From Intrasporangium calvum DSM 43043 (GTDB taxonomy: Bacteria; Actinomycetota; Actinomycetes; Actinomycetales; Dermatophilaceae): 64,000 bases of DNA. How positions within the stretch are numbered: position 1 is the stretch's first letter; the number at the start of each line of letters is the position of its first letter. The notes under the pieces were generated by a model that saw only the letters and a program-made list of their open reading frames with translations, was not told where the DNA came from and did not search any database. A program made the translations under genes and the position numbers. Location of the stretch: the NCBI RefSeq assembly GCF_000184685.1, contig NC_014830.1, positions 868,001 to 932,000 on the forward strand. Direction: 5' to 3'. This document shows positions 43,925 through 51,920 of the stretch, piece after piece.

Positions 43925-45127
43925 ATGAGCTTCTTCATCGAGCACCCCAGGGCCCGGTGGGCCCTCCCCGTCGCCGCGGCCGGCCTCATCGGCGCCACGG
44001 TCATCAGCCTCAACCAGGCGGCCAGTGCCGATGCCGGACTTCCCTCGCGGACCGCTGCGCAGCTGCTCGCCGACGTCCGCTCCTCCGATGTGTCCAGTCT
44101 CTCCGGGACCGTCGTCCAGACCGCCGACCTCGGCCTGCCCTCGATCCCCGGGATGGGCGGCTCGGGCGGCCCCGGCTCCGCGAGCAGCTCGCTGACCTCC
44201 CTCATCTCCGGCACCCACACCTGGCGCGTCTGGCTGGACGGCCCCACCCGTCAGCGCCTCGCCCTGATCGGCAGCAACGGGGAGTCCGACGTCATCCACA
44301 ACGGCAAGGACCTCTGGTTGTGGTCCAGCGCGGACCGGACCGCGGTGCACCACGAGCTCGACGCCGACCAGGTGGGAGCCGGGACGGACGGCAAGCACCT
44401 TCCCGGTGTCCTGCCGAGCGGGGTGCCCAGCGCGTTGCCGTCCAGCCTGCCGCGCACCCCGGACGAGGCCGCGAGCGCGGCCCTCGCGCTGGTCGGCGAG
44501 AGCACCACCATCACGACCTCCGGCACCGCGTCGGTCGCAGGCCGCTCCGCGTACGAGCTGGTCCTCACGCCGAAGGACCCCAACACCTTGGTCAAGTCGG
44601 TGCGGATCGCCATCGACGGACAGGAGCGCGTCCCCCTGCGGGTGCAGGTGTACTCGACGAAACTGACGAACCCGGCGTTCGAGGTCGGCTTCACCGCCGT
44701 GGACTTCGCGCAGCCGGACTCCCGGCAGTTCGAGTTCACCCCGCCCGCCGGCACCACCGTGACCGAGTCCGACGAGCTCATGCCACCCAAGGCCTCCGAC
44801 GGCAGCGACACCACGCCGAGCAAGCCGTCCACCGACACGCTGGCCGGCCTGACGGGGCGGCCGAAGGTCGTCGGCTCCGGCTGGAGCACCGTGCTCGTCG
44901 CACCGTTCTCCCTGCCCGACGCCCAGCCGGGCGCCGGCGGGACCGCGGGGGACAGCGCAGCCCAGCTCAGCGGCATACTCAAGGCCCTGCCGACCACGTC
45001 GGGTGCGTGGGGCAGCGGGCACGTCCTCCAGGGCACCCTCTTCACGGTCGTCCTGACGGACGACGGGCGGGTCGCGCTCGGTGCCGTCGCCCCGGACCAG
45101 CTGTTCAGCGCCCTGGCTGCGAAGTGA
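43925..45127 (+). CDS. Exported LolA/MucB-like protein
   Basis: Protein of 400 aa with an N-terminal signal or anchor helix (about 11-30, ending near ASADA), then a Ser/Gly-rich stretch (GMGGSGGPGSASSS) and a LolA-like beta-sheet fold, suggested by HTWRVWLDGPTRQRLALIG, KDLWLWSS and AYELVLTPKDPNTLVKSV. Such proteins often sit next to two-component systems in actinobacteria and may bind lipids. The stop overlaps the ABC ATPase start (GTGA). QLSGIL is encoded by the dispersed repeat. Confidence 0.75.
   Translation: MSFFIEHPRARWALPVAAAGLIGATVISLNQAASADAGLPSRTAAQLLADVRSSDVSSLSGTVVQTADLGLPSIPGMGGSGGPGSASSSLTSLISGTHTWRVWLDGPTRQRLALIGSNGESDVIHNGKDLWLWSSADRTAVHHELDADQVGAGTDGKHLPGVLPSGVPSALPSSLPRTPDEAASAALALVGESTTITTSGTASVAGRSAYELVLTPKDPNTLVKSVRIAIDGQERVPLRVQVYSTKLTNPAFEVGFTAVDFAQPDSRQFEFTPPAGTTVTESDELMPPKASDGSDTTPSKPSTDTLAGLTGRPKVVGSGWSTVLVAPFSLPDAQPGAGGTAGDSAAQLSGILKALPTTSGAWGSGHVLQGTLFTVVLTDDGRVALGAVAPDQLFSALAAK
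44965..44978 (-). repeat. Dispersed GTATGCCGCTGAGC repeat, in the LolA-like gene
   Basis: Exact copy on the minus strand; the gene reads it as L-S-G-I, a fourth distinct reading. Confidence 0.85.
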
Positions 45128-46095
45128 CCGAACTCCTGCCGGCACAGCCGGCGTCAGCCCCCGAGCGCGATCTCGCCATCGCGACCCGGGGGCTGACGAA
45201 GCGTTTCGGTTCCCGCGCCGCGGTGGACGACCTGGGCCTCGTCGTGCCGCGGGGCTCGGTGTATGGCTTCCTCGGCCCCAACGGGTCGGGCAAGACGACG
45301 ACGATCCGCATGCTCCTTGGTCTGGTCCGTCCCTCTGCTGGCACGAGCACCCTTCTCGGACAATCCATTCCGGCTGGCGCGCAAGCAGCGCTCCCGCATG
45401 TCGGGTCCCTGGTGGAGGGTCCTGCCTTCCACCCGTACCTGTCGGGTCGGGCGAACCTGCAGCGGCTGGACGCGGCCGACCTGACGGCCGACCCGCGGAC
45501 GTCGAGGCAGCGCGTCGACGCCGCCCTCGACCGCGTCGGCCTGCTGGCAACTGCAGGCAAGCGCTACCGCGCCTACTCCCTCGGGATGCGCCAGCGCCTG
45601 GCCATCGCGGCCGCGCTGCTCATGCCGCGCGAGCTGCTCGTGCTCGACGAGCCGACCAACGGCCTCGACCCGCAGGGAACCCGAGAGGTCCGGCACCTCG
45701 TCGCCTCCCTCGCCTCGGACGGCACGACCGTCTTCGTGTCGAGCCACCTGCTGTCCGAGGTGGAGCAGATGTGCACCCACCTCGGCGTGATGAGTGACGG
45801 TCGGCTCGTCGCCCAGGGTTCGACGTCGGAGGTCCGTGGGGGAGCGGCACCGACGGCCCGCATCCTGACCGACCAGCCCACCGAGGCGACCCGGATCATG
45901 TCCGAGCTCGGGCTCACCGGGGTGGAGGCGATGCCGGGCGGGGTCCGAGGCACCCCCAACGGCGTCGCACCGGAGAAGATCGTGGCGGCGCTCGTCCAGG
46001 GCGGCGTCGGCGTCAAGGAGTTCACCGTGACCAGTCCCAGCCTCGAGGACCTGTTCGTCGCGCTCACCGGGGAGGGTTTCGATGTCAGCGGCTGA
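45124..46095 (+). CDS. ABC transporter ATP-binding protein
   Basis: ATPase (323 aa) of an ABC-2 type exporter. Walker A GPNGSGKTT, signature YSLGMRQRLAIA, Walker B LLVLDEPTNGLD, then SSHLLSEVEQM; the last ~90 residues are the accessory domain common in drug/lipid exporters. The GTG overlaps the LolA-like gene by 4 bp and the gene overlaps the permease by 14 bp, so the three form an operon, probably under the two-component system next door. Confidence 0.93.
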   Translation: MTELLPAQPASAPERDLAIATRGLTKRFGSRAAVDDLGLVVPRGSVYGFLGPNGSGKTTTIRMLLGLVRPSAGTSTLLGQSIPAGAQAALPHVGSLVEGPAFHPYLSGRANLQRLDAADLTADPRTSRQRVDAALDRVGLLATAGKRYRAYSLGMRQRLAIAAALLMPRELLVLDEPTNGLDPQGTREVRHLVASLASDGTTVFVSSHLLSEVEQMCTHLGVMSDGRLVAQGSTSEVRGGAAPTARILTDQPTEATRIMSELGLTGVEAMPGGVRGTPNGVAPEKIVAALVQGGVGVKEFTVTSPSLEDLFVALTGEGFDVSG

Positions 46096-46969
46096 CCCGG
46101 TTCTCGCCGACGTTCACGGCGCGGACCCGCACGACGCAGGTGCGACGGTCGCGCGGAGGCTGTCCACCCGCCTGCTGCGTTCGGAGCTGCGGCTCATCGC
46201 CGGTCGCCGCCGCAACCAGATGGGGCTCCTCGTGCTCGCCGCGGTACCCGTCCTCATCGCGGTGGCCGTCCGGCTCTCGTCGCCGCGCGAGGGCCGGGGC
46301 CCGGACTTCCTCTCCTCGATCACGTCGAACGGGCTGTTCGTCCCGCTCGCCGCGCTCAGTGTCGAGCTGGGGCTCTTCCTGCCGCTCGCCATCGCCATGC
46401 TCGCCGGTGACTCGGTCGCCGGTGAGGCCAACCTCGGGACGCTGCGGTACCTGCTGACCGTGCCGGTCGGGCGCACCCGCCTGCTGGTGACCAAGTACAT
46501 CTCCCTCATGATCGGGGCCGTGTGGGGCGTCGCCGTCGTCGTCGTCGCCGGGACGATCGCCGGGATCGCCCTCTTCGGCACCGGACCGATGCTGACCCTG
46601 TCGGGCACCGAGATCTCGTTCGGATCGGCAGTGTGGCGCGTCGTCCTCGTCAGCCTCTACGTCGCCGCCGGGCTCGCCGCGCTCGCCGCCGTCGGCCTGT
46701 TCATCTCGACGCTCACCGAGCAGCCGCTCGCCGCGACGGTCGCGCTCATGATCTTCACCATCCTGTCGTGGATCGCGGTCTCGGTGCCGCAGATCTCGTG
46801 GCTGCATCCCTACCTCCTCGTGGACCAGTGGATGGCGTTCGGTGACCTGCTGCGCGACCCGCCGTTCTGGGACAACATCGCCCAGGGCCTCTGGGTCGAC
46901 CTGGCGTATGCCGTCGTGTTCGGTCTGCTCGCCTGGGCCCGCTTCGCGGGCAAGGACATCACGAGCTGA
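46082..46969 (+). CDS. ABC-2 type transporter permease
   Basis: Membrane partner (295 aa) of the ATPase with about six hydrophobic helices. The LGTLRYLLTVPVGRTRLLVTKY stretch is the conserved loop of ABC-2 permeases. The start lies inside the end of the ATPase gene. The substrate is not known; the exported LolA-like partner hints at a cell-envelope role. The operon ends in a repeat hairpin. Confidence 0.9.
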   Translation: MSAADPVLADVHGADPHDAGATVARRLSTRLLRSELRLIAGRRRNQMGLLVLAAVPVLIAVAVRLSSPREGRGPDFLSSITSNGLFVPLAALSVELGLFLPLAIAMLAGDSVAGEANLGTLRYLLTVPVGRTRLLVTKYISLMIGAVWGVAVVVVAGTIAGIALFGTGPMLTLSGTEISFGSAVWRVVLVSLYVAAGLAALAAVGLFISTLTEQPLAATVALMIFTILSWIAVSVPQISWLHPYLLVDQWMAFGDLLRDPPFWDNIAQGLWVDLAYAVVFGLLAWARFAGKDITS

Positions 46970-47008
46970 CCCCGCCGACCGCACGGCTCAGCGGGCGCGC
47001 GGGACCGA

Positions 47009-47046
47009 GCCCAGCGGCATACGGAACGAGTCGTATGCCGCTGGGC
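47009..47046. terminator. Hairpin of two inverted dispersed repeats after the ABC permease
   Basis: GCCCAGCGGCATACG (47009-47023) pairs perfectly with CGTATGCCGCTGGGC (47032-47046), a 15-bp stem with an 8-base GAACGAGT loop, 40 bases after the permease stop. Two full dispersed 14-mers in inverted orientation make it. Confidence 0.8.
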
Positions 47047-47136
47047 GCGCTTCCAACGCCTCTGGCCTGAGCGTTCGGTGCCCGCACAGCCTCCGATGTG
47101 CAGTGCCCAGCGCCCCGAGTGGGGCAGGATGGTGCG

Positions 47137-49512
47137 ATGTCCAGCCCACGAGGGACAGTCGACGTGGTCGAACCGCCGATCGCGGATCGCGTGCGTCGAC
47201 CCGCCGATGCGCTGAGGCTGGGTCTCGTCCTCGTCGTCCTCGCTGCCTCGCTGGCTCTCGCCGACGTGGCTGTCGGCACGACCGGCGCGCTCGAGCAGGA
47301 CCTGGCCCTCGCGACGAGCGGCCTGCCCCGCCTGCTCCTCCAGGTCGTCAGCTGGCTCTCGGGCATCGGTGTCGTCGTGCTGCCCCTTGCCGTGGGCACC
47401 GACCTCGTCGTCCGCGGCCGGCCCTCGCAGCTCGTCCACGCGCTCGCCGCCTCCGGCGCGGCGGCCCTCGTCGTGGTCGGGCTGCGGGCTCTCAGCTTCG
47501 ACGGACCCCTCAGCAGCCTGCTCCGCACCCTGACCCGCCCGCTCGCCGAGGGCCGTACCGACCCCCTTGACGCCGTCATCGTCTCGATGATGGCGCTGCT
47601 CACGGTGGCCGACATCATCGGGCGCAAGTGGATCTCCCCGCTTGCGATCGTCGTCATCGGGTCAACCGTCGTGACGGCCTTTCTCTCCGGCACGAGCACG
47701 GCCCTGGCCCTGTTCACCTCGGTGCTCCTCGGCTGGGCGGTCGGCCTGGCCTTCAGGTTCGCCTTGGGCGCCACCTCGACGCGGCCCCCCGGGTCGCAGA
47801 TCGCCGATGCGCTGGTCGCGGCCGGCGTCCCGCTGGTGCGACTCGAGCTGGTGGACTCCGACGACGCGGGCGACCGCCGCTACCGCGGCACGACGACCTC
47901 GTCGACGGTGGACGTCCAGGTCATGGACCGCGACACCTTCGGGCTCGCGTCCGGCCGGCGGCTGCTGCGTCTCCTGCGCCTGCGCAAGGGCACGACCCGC
48001 CCGGCCCTGACGCTGCGCGCTGAGCTCGAGCACCGGACCCTCATGGGCCTGGCGCTCGCCCAGGCCGGCATCCCCGCGCCGCGGCCGGTCGCCGCCCGCG
48101 AGGTGGGGCCCTTCTCCGCCGTCATCGCCTATCTCGACCGGGCCGGAGCTCCGTTGTCCGAGCTGGGAGCCGAGCTCGACGACGCGCAGCTCGCCGACAT
48201 CTGGCGCCTGCACGCCACCTTGCTGCGCCTCAGCATCGCCCACCGAGGACTCGGCCCGGACGTCGTCATGGTCACCGACGACGGTCGAGCGGGCCTGCTG
48301 CGCGTCGGCGGCGGCGACATCGCCGCCGACGAGCTGACGCTGCGCATCGACACGGCCCAGCTGTTGACGACGGTCGGCCTCGCCGTCGGCGCGGCGCGCG
48401 CAGTCCAGTCGGCCACCGCGGTGCTCGGAGCGGATGTGGTCTCCCGGGCGCTGCCGCTGTTGCAGCCGATCGCTCTGACGCCGACGACGCGCGCGGTGCT
48501 CAAGCAGCACAAGGGCCTGCTCGGCTCGCTGCGCGACGAGATCGAACGCGGCCGGCCCACCGAGGAGGTCGTCGCACCGGTCGAGCTGCGCCGTGTGACG
48601 CTGCGTGGTCTCGTCACCGTCGTCGGCGGTGGGGTCGCGGCCTACCTGCTCCTCACCCAGCTGGCCAAGGTCGACCTGGGCAAGGTCATCGCCAACGCGA
48701 ACCTCGGCTGGGCCCTGGCGACCGTCATCTTCGCCACCCTGACCTTCGCCGGCGCGTCGCTCGCGCTCAGCGGTGCCGTCGACCTGGCGTTGCGGTTCGG
48801 CCGGACCTACATGACCCAGCTCGCCGTGGCGTTCAGCGGGCTGGTGGCGCCCGCCGCCATCGGCAACATCGCCCTGAACACCCGCTACCTCCAGAAGGCG
48901 GGGGCCGAGCCGGCCGTTGCAGGAGCGAGCGTGGGGGTCGCGCAGCTGGCCCAGTTCTCCTCGTACTTCGTCCTGCTCATCATCTCCGGTGTCCTCGCCG
49001 GCACCGGCCCGCGCGCCTCCTTCACGCCGCCGGCCGTCCTCGTCGCCGCCGTGCCCATCGTCATCCTCGTGGTCCTCGCCCTGCTCGCCGTCCCGCGGGT
49101 TCGTCGGCTCATCACCCTCCGCGTCGTGCCCCGGGTCAGGACCGTCGTCCCACAGGTCCTCTCCGTGCTCCAGCACCCGCGCAAGCTCACCCAGCTGCTC
49201 GCCGGAGCGCTCCTCCTCGACGTGTCCTTCGTCGCCGCCCTCGTCTGCGCCACCCGCGCCTTCGGGGCCACGCAGCCGGTCGCGGCCATCGCCGTCGTCT
49301 ACTTCGCCGGCGCGATCATCGGCTCTGCCGTGCCCACCCCGGGCGGCCTCGGCGGGATCGAGGCAGCGATGTCCGCGGGCCTGATCGCCATCGGCGTCGA
49401 CGGGGGGACGGCCGTGTCCTCCGTGCTGCTCTACCGCCTGGCGACGTACTGGCTGCCGATCCCCTTCGGCTGGTACTCCCTCAACCGGCTCCAGAAGCTC
49501 CAGGCCATCTGA
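47137..49512 (+). CDS. Large membrane protein: N-terminal helices, degenerate kinase-like domain, C-terminal LPG-synthase/YbhN flippase domain
   Basis: 791 aa. Residues about 20-210 contain several hydrophobic helices; about 220-460 resemble an aminoglycoside/ABC1-type kinase fold (AELEHRTLMGLALAQAGIPAPRP, WRLHATLLRLSIAHRGLGPD), but the HxDxxxxN catalytic loop is not kept. About 480-790 is the flippase-like domain found in MprF and YbhN (GLVAPAAIGNIALNTRYL, VPTPGGLGGIEAAMSAGLI). A lysyl-transferase domain is absent, so lipid transport is likelier than synthesis. ATG 47137 is preferred over an in-frame start 39 bases upstream. Confidence 0.8.
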   Translation: MSSPRGTVDVVEPPIADRVRRPADALRLGLVLVVLAASLALADVAVGTTGALEQDLALATSGLPRLLLQVVSWLSGIGVVVLPLAVGTDLVVRGRPSQLVHALAASGAAALVVVGLRALSFDGPLSSLLRTLTRPLAEGRTDPLDAVIVSMMALLTVADIIGRKWISPLAIVVIGSTVVTAFLSGTSTALALFTSVLLGWAVGLAFRFALGATSTRPPGSQIADALVAAGVPLVRLELVDSDDAGDRRYRGTTTSSTVDVQVMDRDTFGLASGRRLLRLLRLRKGTTRPALTLRAELEHRTLMGLALAQAGIPAPRPVAAREVGPFSAVIAYLDRAGAPLSELGAELDDAQLADIWRLHATLLRLSIAHRGLGPDVVMVTDDGRAGLLRVGGGDIAADELTLRIDTAQLLTTVGLAVGAARAVQSATAVLGADVVSRALPLLQPIALTPTTRAVLKQHKGLLGSLRDEIERGRPTEEVVAPVELRRVTLRGLVTVVGGGVAAYLLLTQLAKVDLGKVIANANLGWALATVIFATLTFAGASLALSGAVDLALRFGRTYMTQLAVAFSGLVAPAAIGNIALNTRYLQKAGAEPAVAGASVGVAQLAQFSSYFVLLIISGVLAGTGPRASFTPPAVLVAAVPIVILVVLALLAVPRVRRLITLRVVPRVRTVVPQVLSVLQHPRKLTQLLAGALLLDVSFVAALVCATRAFGATQPVAAIAVVYFAGAIIGSAVPTPGGLGGIEAAMSAGLIAIGVDGGTAVSSVLLYRLATYWLPIPFGWYSLNRLQKLQAI

Positions 49513-49688
49513 CTCTCCGCTGAGCCTCGTCGCGGTCGCCGGTGCCTTGCACTTCAGGCCTTCCGCCCAGCCCGATCGACCGGTGCCCCCAGCCGGCGGC
49601 ACGGTGGCCGACGTTGCGGCCGCCTACCTCGACACCGCCGCGCGCCAGGACTGCGCGTTCACCGCGGTCCCTAGGGGGCTTGCTTGAG
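49502..49688 (+). pseudogene. Possible remnant of a small exported protein gene
   Basis: After the flippase stop, one frame reads SLVAVAGALHF (hydrophobic), a Pro-rich stretch, then DVAAAYLDTAARQDCAF and a stop at 49688. This resembles the N-terminus of actinobacterial lipoprotein-like proteins with an AAAYLDAA..DC segment. There is no clear start codon or ribosome-binding site, and no continuation. Low confidence; it may be chance. Confidence 0.25.
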
Positions 49689-49724
49689 GCGGTCGACATG
49701 ACTCGGTTTCGAGCGATGCGACAC

Positions 49725-50315
49725 CTACTCCGTCAGCAGGTGCAACCACGAGTCCGTGAGCTCCTCAAGGCAAACCTCCCGCTGCCTGTCGCTGCGCCAT
49801 CCCACCGCGAAGTAACGACGCGAGAGGTACTCGAACTGGCCGAACGCCAACAGGCTGCGCACCCGCCGGCGTTCGGTGGTGTACCTACCGGCTCGCTCCA
49901 GGCCAGTGGCCATCTGCTGAACGACCTGCTCGTACCAGTCCTCGGTTCGGCTGGCGACGTCCGGCTCATGGGATGCCTGGTAGCTCACGATCATGTAGGG
50001 CTTGATCGCGTCCCACTGGCTCATGCGCGAGTCCAGCCACGCGCGGATCTTTGCCTGTTGGCCCGACTCCACTACGTCACTGAGCGGCGGGCCCTCGAGA
50101 GAGACCAGCATCTCGTGGGCGTGACCCACCAGCTGGCTGACGAGTTCACCCTTCGACGGGAAGTGCAGATAGAACGTCGTGCGGGTGGCACCGGCTGCCT
50201 TGGCGATGTCATCGACGGTCGCCGCGGCATATCCCTTGCGGAGAAACATCTCCAGCCCGCTCTGGAGGAGGAGATCCTTCGTCAGCGCCTTCTGTGCTTC
50301 GCGCAGGTTGCCCAT
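49725..50315 (-). CDS. TetR-family regulator, divergent from the P450 gene
   Basis: 196 aa with an N-terminal helix-turn-helix (YAAATVDDIAKAAGATRTTFYLHFPSKGELV) and a C-terminal helical ligand domain. It is clearly similar to the second TetR protein at 54027 along its whole length (for example SQWDAIKPY against ERWDAIRPY), so the two are paralogues. It is divergent from the P450-ferredoxin-reductase genes and is a good candidate to regulate them. Confidence 0.9.
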   Translation of the reverse strand: MGNLREAQKALTKDLLLQSGLEMFLRKGYAAATVDDIAKAAGATRTTFYLHFPSKGELVSQLVGHAHEMLVSLEGPPLSDVVESGQQAKIRAWLDSRMSQWDAIKPYMIVSYQASHEPDVASRTEDWYEQVVQQMATGLERAGRYTTERRRVRSLLAFGQFEYLSRRYFAVGWRSDRQREVCLEELTDSWLHLLTE

Positions 50316-50544
50316 GGACGGACCTTACTGCGGGAGCGTGTTGTTTCATGAGCTGCCGCGTTCGGTGGGTTGGCAGCATGTCGCATCGGCGGACAAGCGA
50401 CCGTCGTCCCCACCCGTCCTTGTCGCTCAACGCTCTGTGTCATTCATCTCGTGCATCCACGACCATGCAGAACATGCGCTTGCCTAATGCCGGTACGAGC
50501 CCTCACCTTGGGTGACAACCTGTTCCCCCGACCCGAGGTGCCGC
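50316..50544. other. Divergent promoter region, TetR and P450
   Basis: Spacer of 229 bases. It contains a short palindrome TCACC-TTG-GGTGA (50503-50515) 30 bases before the P450 start. The TTnACA-CTA-TGTnAA site found near the second TetR is not seen here. No firm -35/-10 pair was identified. Confidence 0.45.
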
Positions 50545-51726
50545 ATGCCGAACTCCACCCCGCCCGTTTCCGACATCGACCTGTTCGACGACGCCGTCAC
50601 GGTTGACCCCTGGCCGACCTACGCAGCCCTGCGCGAGCTCGCCCCCGTGGTGTACCTTCCCGCGAACGACACGTATGTCCTCACGAGATACGAGGGCATC
50701 CGCAACGCCCTTCTCGACTGGGAGACCTTCTCTTCCGTCAACGGCATCGGCTTCAACCCGATGGTCAACGAGGCACTGACCGGCACGTCCCTGGCGTCAG
50801 ACCCGCCGGTCCACACGCAGCTGCGCGCGACCCTGACCGAGAACCTGTCCCCCCGCGCGCTGCGTGGCCTGAAGGCCACCATCGACACGAAGGCTGATGC
50901 CCTCGTCGAGCAGCTCGTCAACAAGGGCTCGTTCGAGGCCATGGACGCCCTGGCCCGGGCCCTGCCGCTCGAGGTCGTCGCGGACCTCATCGGCTTCACC
51001 GGCGATGCCCGACACAACATGCTCCGGTGGGGGCAGGCCGCCATGCAGGTCATCGGCCCGATGAACGAGCGCACCGCCGAGAACTTCCCCATTGCCGGCG
51101 AGCTCTACGGGTGGTGCTCGAGCGTCACTGCCGAGGACCTCCAGCCGGGCTCGGTCGGGCGCGGGATCTTCGACGCCGAGGGCCGCGGCGACATCCCGCC
51201 CCACACGGCCGGCCACATCATCCACCAGTACCTCGGCGCCGGGGTGGACAGCACCATCGCCTCGATCGGCAACATCATCGCGCTCTTCGCGGCACACCCG
51301 GACCAGCTCGCGCTCGTCCGCGAGAACCCCGCTCTCGTCCCAGCGGCGTTCAACGAGGTGCTGCGTTACTGGCCTCCGCTCCACGTGTGGGGCCGACGCG
51401 CCACCAAGGACGTCGACGTCGAGGGCCTTCGCATCCCCGCCGAGGCGCACGTCGGCCTCCTCTTCGGCGCGGGCAACCACGATCCGCGCCACTACGACGA
51501 CCCCGAGGCGTTCCTGGTCGAGCGGAACCCGGTCGACCACCTTGCGTTCGGCTACGGTCCGCATGGTTGCGCCGGGCAGGGGCTCGCGCGACTCGAGGCC
51601 CACGCGGTGATCGACGCCCTCGCCCGTCGCGTCGGGCGACTCGTCGTCGGACCGGAGGTGCGCCTCCCCACGAACATCACCCGCAGCATCGACGAGCTGG
51701 CCGTCCTCGAGGTGGTGCCGGCATGA
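50545..51726 (+). CDS. Cytochrome P450
   Basis: Soluble bacterial P450 (393 aa). The heme loop FGYGPHGCAG holds the Cys342 ligand; ExxR is in EVLRYWPP; the I-helix shows AGVDST (about 232-237) with the acid/alcohol pair replaced by D-S-T. SDPPVHTQLR is the C-helix region. The C-terminal TNITRSIDELAV resembles aromatic-acid P450s of the CYP199 kind, a weak hint to substrate. The ATG at 50545 follows GAGG. Followed by its own ferredoxin and reductase, a complete class I system. Confidence 0.92.
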   Translation: MPNSTPPVSDIDLFDDAVTVDPWPTYAALRELAPVVYLPANDTYVLTRYEGIRNALLDWETFSSVNGIGFNPMVNEALTGTSLASDPPVHTQLRATLTENLSPRALRGLKATIDTKADALVEQLVNKGSFEAMDALARALPLEVVADLIGFTGDARHNMLRWGQAAMQVIGPMNERTAENFPIAGELYGWCSSVTAEDLQPGSVGRGIFDAEGRGDIPPHTAGHIIHQYLGAGVDSTIASIGNIIALFAAHPDQLALVRENPALVPAAFNEVLRYWPPLHVWGRRATKDVDVEGLRIPAEAHVGLLFGAGNHDPRHYDDPEAFLVERNPVDHLAFGYGPHGCAGQGLARLEAHAVIDALARRVGRLVVGPEVRLPTNITRSIDELAVLEVVPA

Positions 51727-51920
51727 GGATCGTGCTGGACCGGGCGCGCTGCGAGGGGCACGGCCTGTGCGAGGAGGCTGCGCCGCAGCTGATGCACCTC
51801 GATGACGAGGGCGAGCTCGTGCTCGACCGCGAGGAGATCTCCGTCACCGACTCTGCCGCGAATGCCGAGGCCAACGCGGCCGTGCGCGTCTGCCCCGTCG
51901 CGGCACTTCGGATCGCATGA
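51723..51920 (+). CDS. [3Fe-4S]-type ferredoxin, P450 partner
   Basis: Small 65-aa ferredoxin. Cys10 and Cys16 (CEGHGLC) and Cys57 (VCPVAAL) leave three ligands in the CX5C...CP arrangement of single-cluster P450 ferredoxins. The start overlaps the P450 stop by 4 bp and the reductase follows with another 4-bp overlap, so it should carry electrons between them. Confidence 0.93.
   Translation: MRIVLDRARCEGHGLCEEAAPQLMHLDDEGELVLDREEISVTDSAANAEANAAVRVCPVAALRIA

Noticed and set aside
47662-49602. 646-codon minus-strand frame opposite the flippase gene
   Set aside because: Highly polar G/R/E/Q-rich translation without domain signatures.
49542-50351. Plus-strand frame running through the TetR gene
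   Set aside because: The TetR on the other strand has a clear helix-turn-helix and a paralogue nearby.
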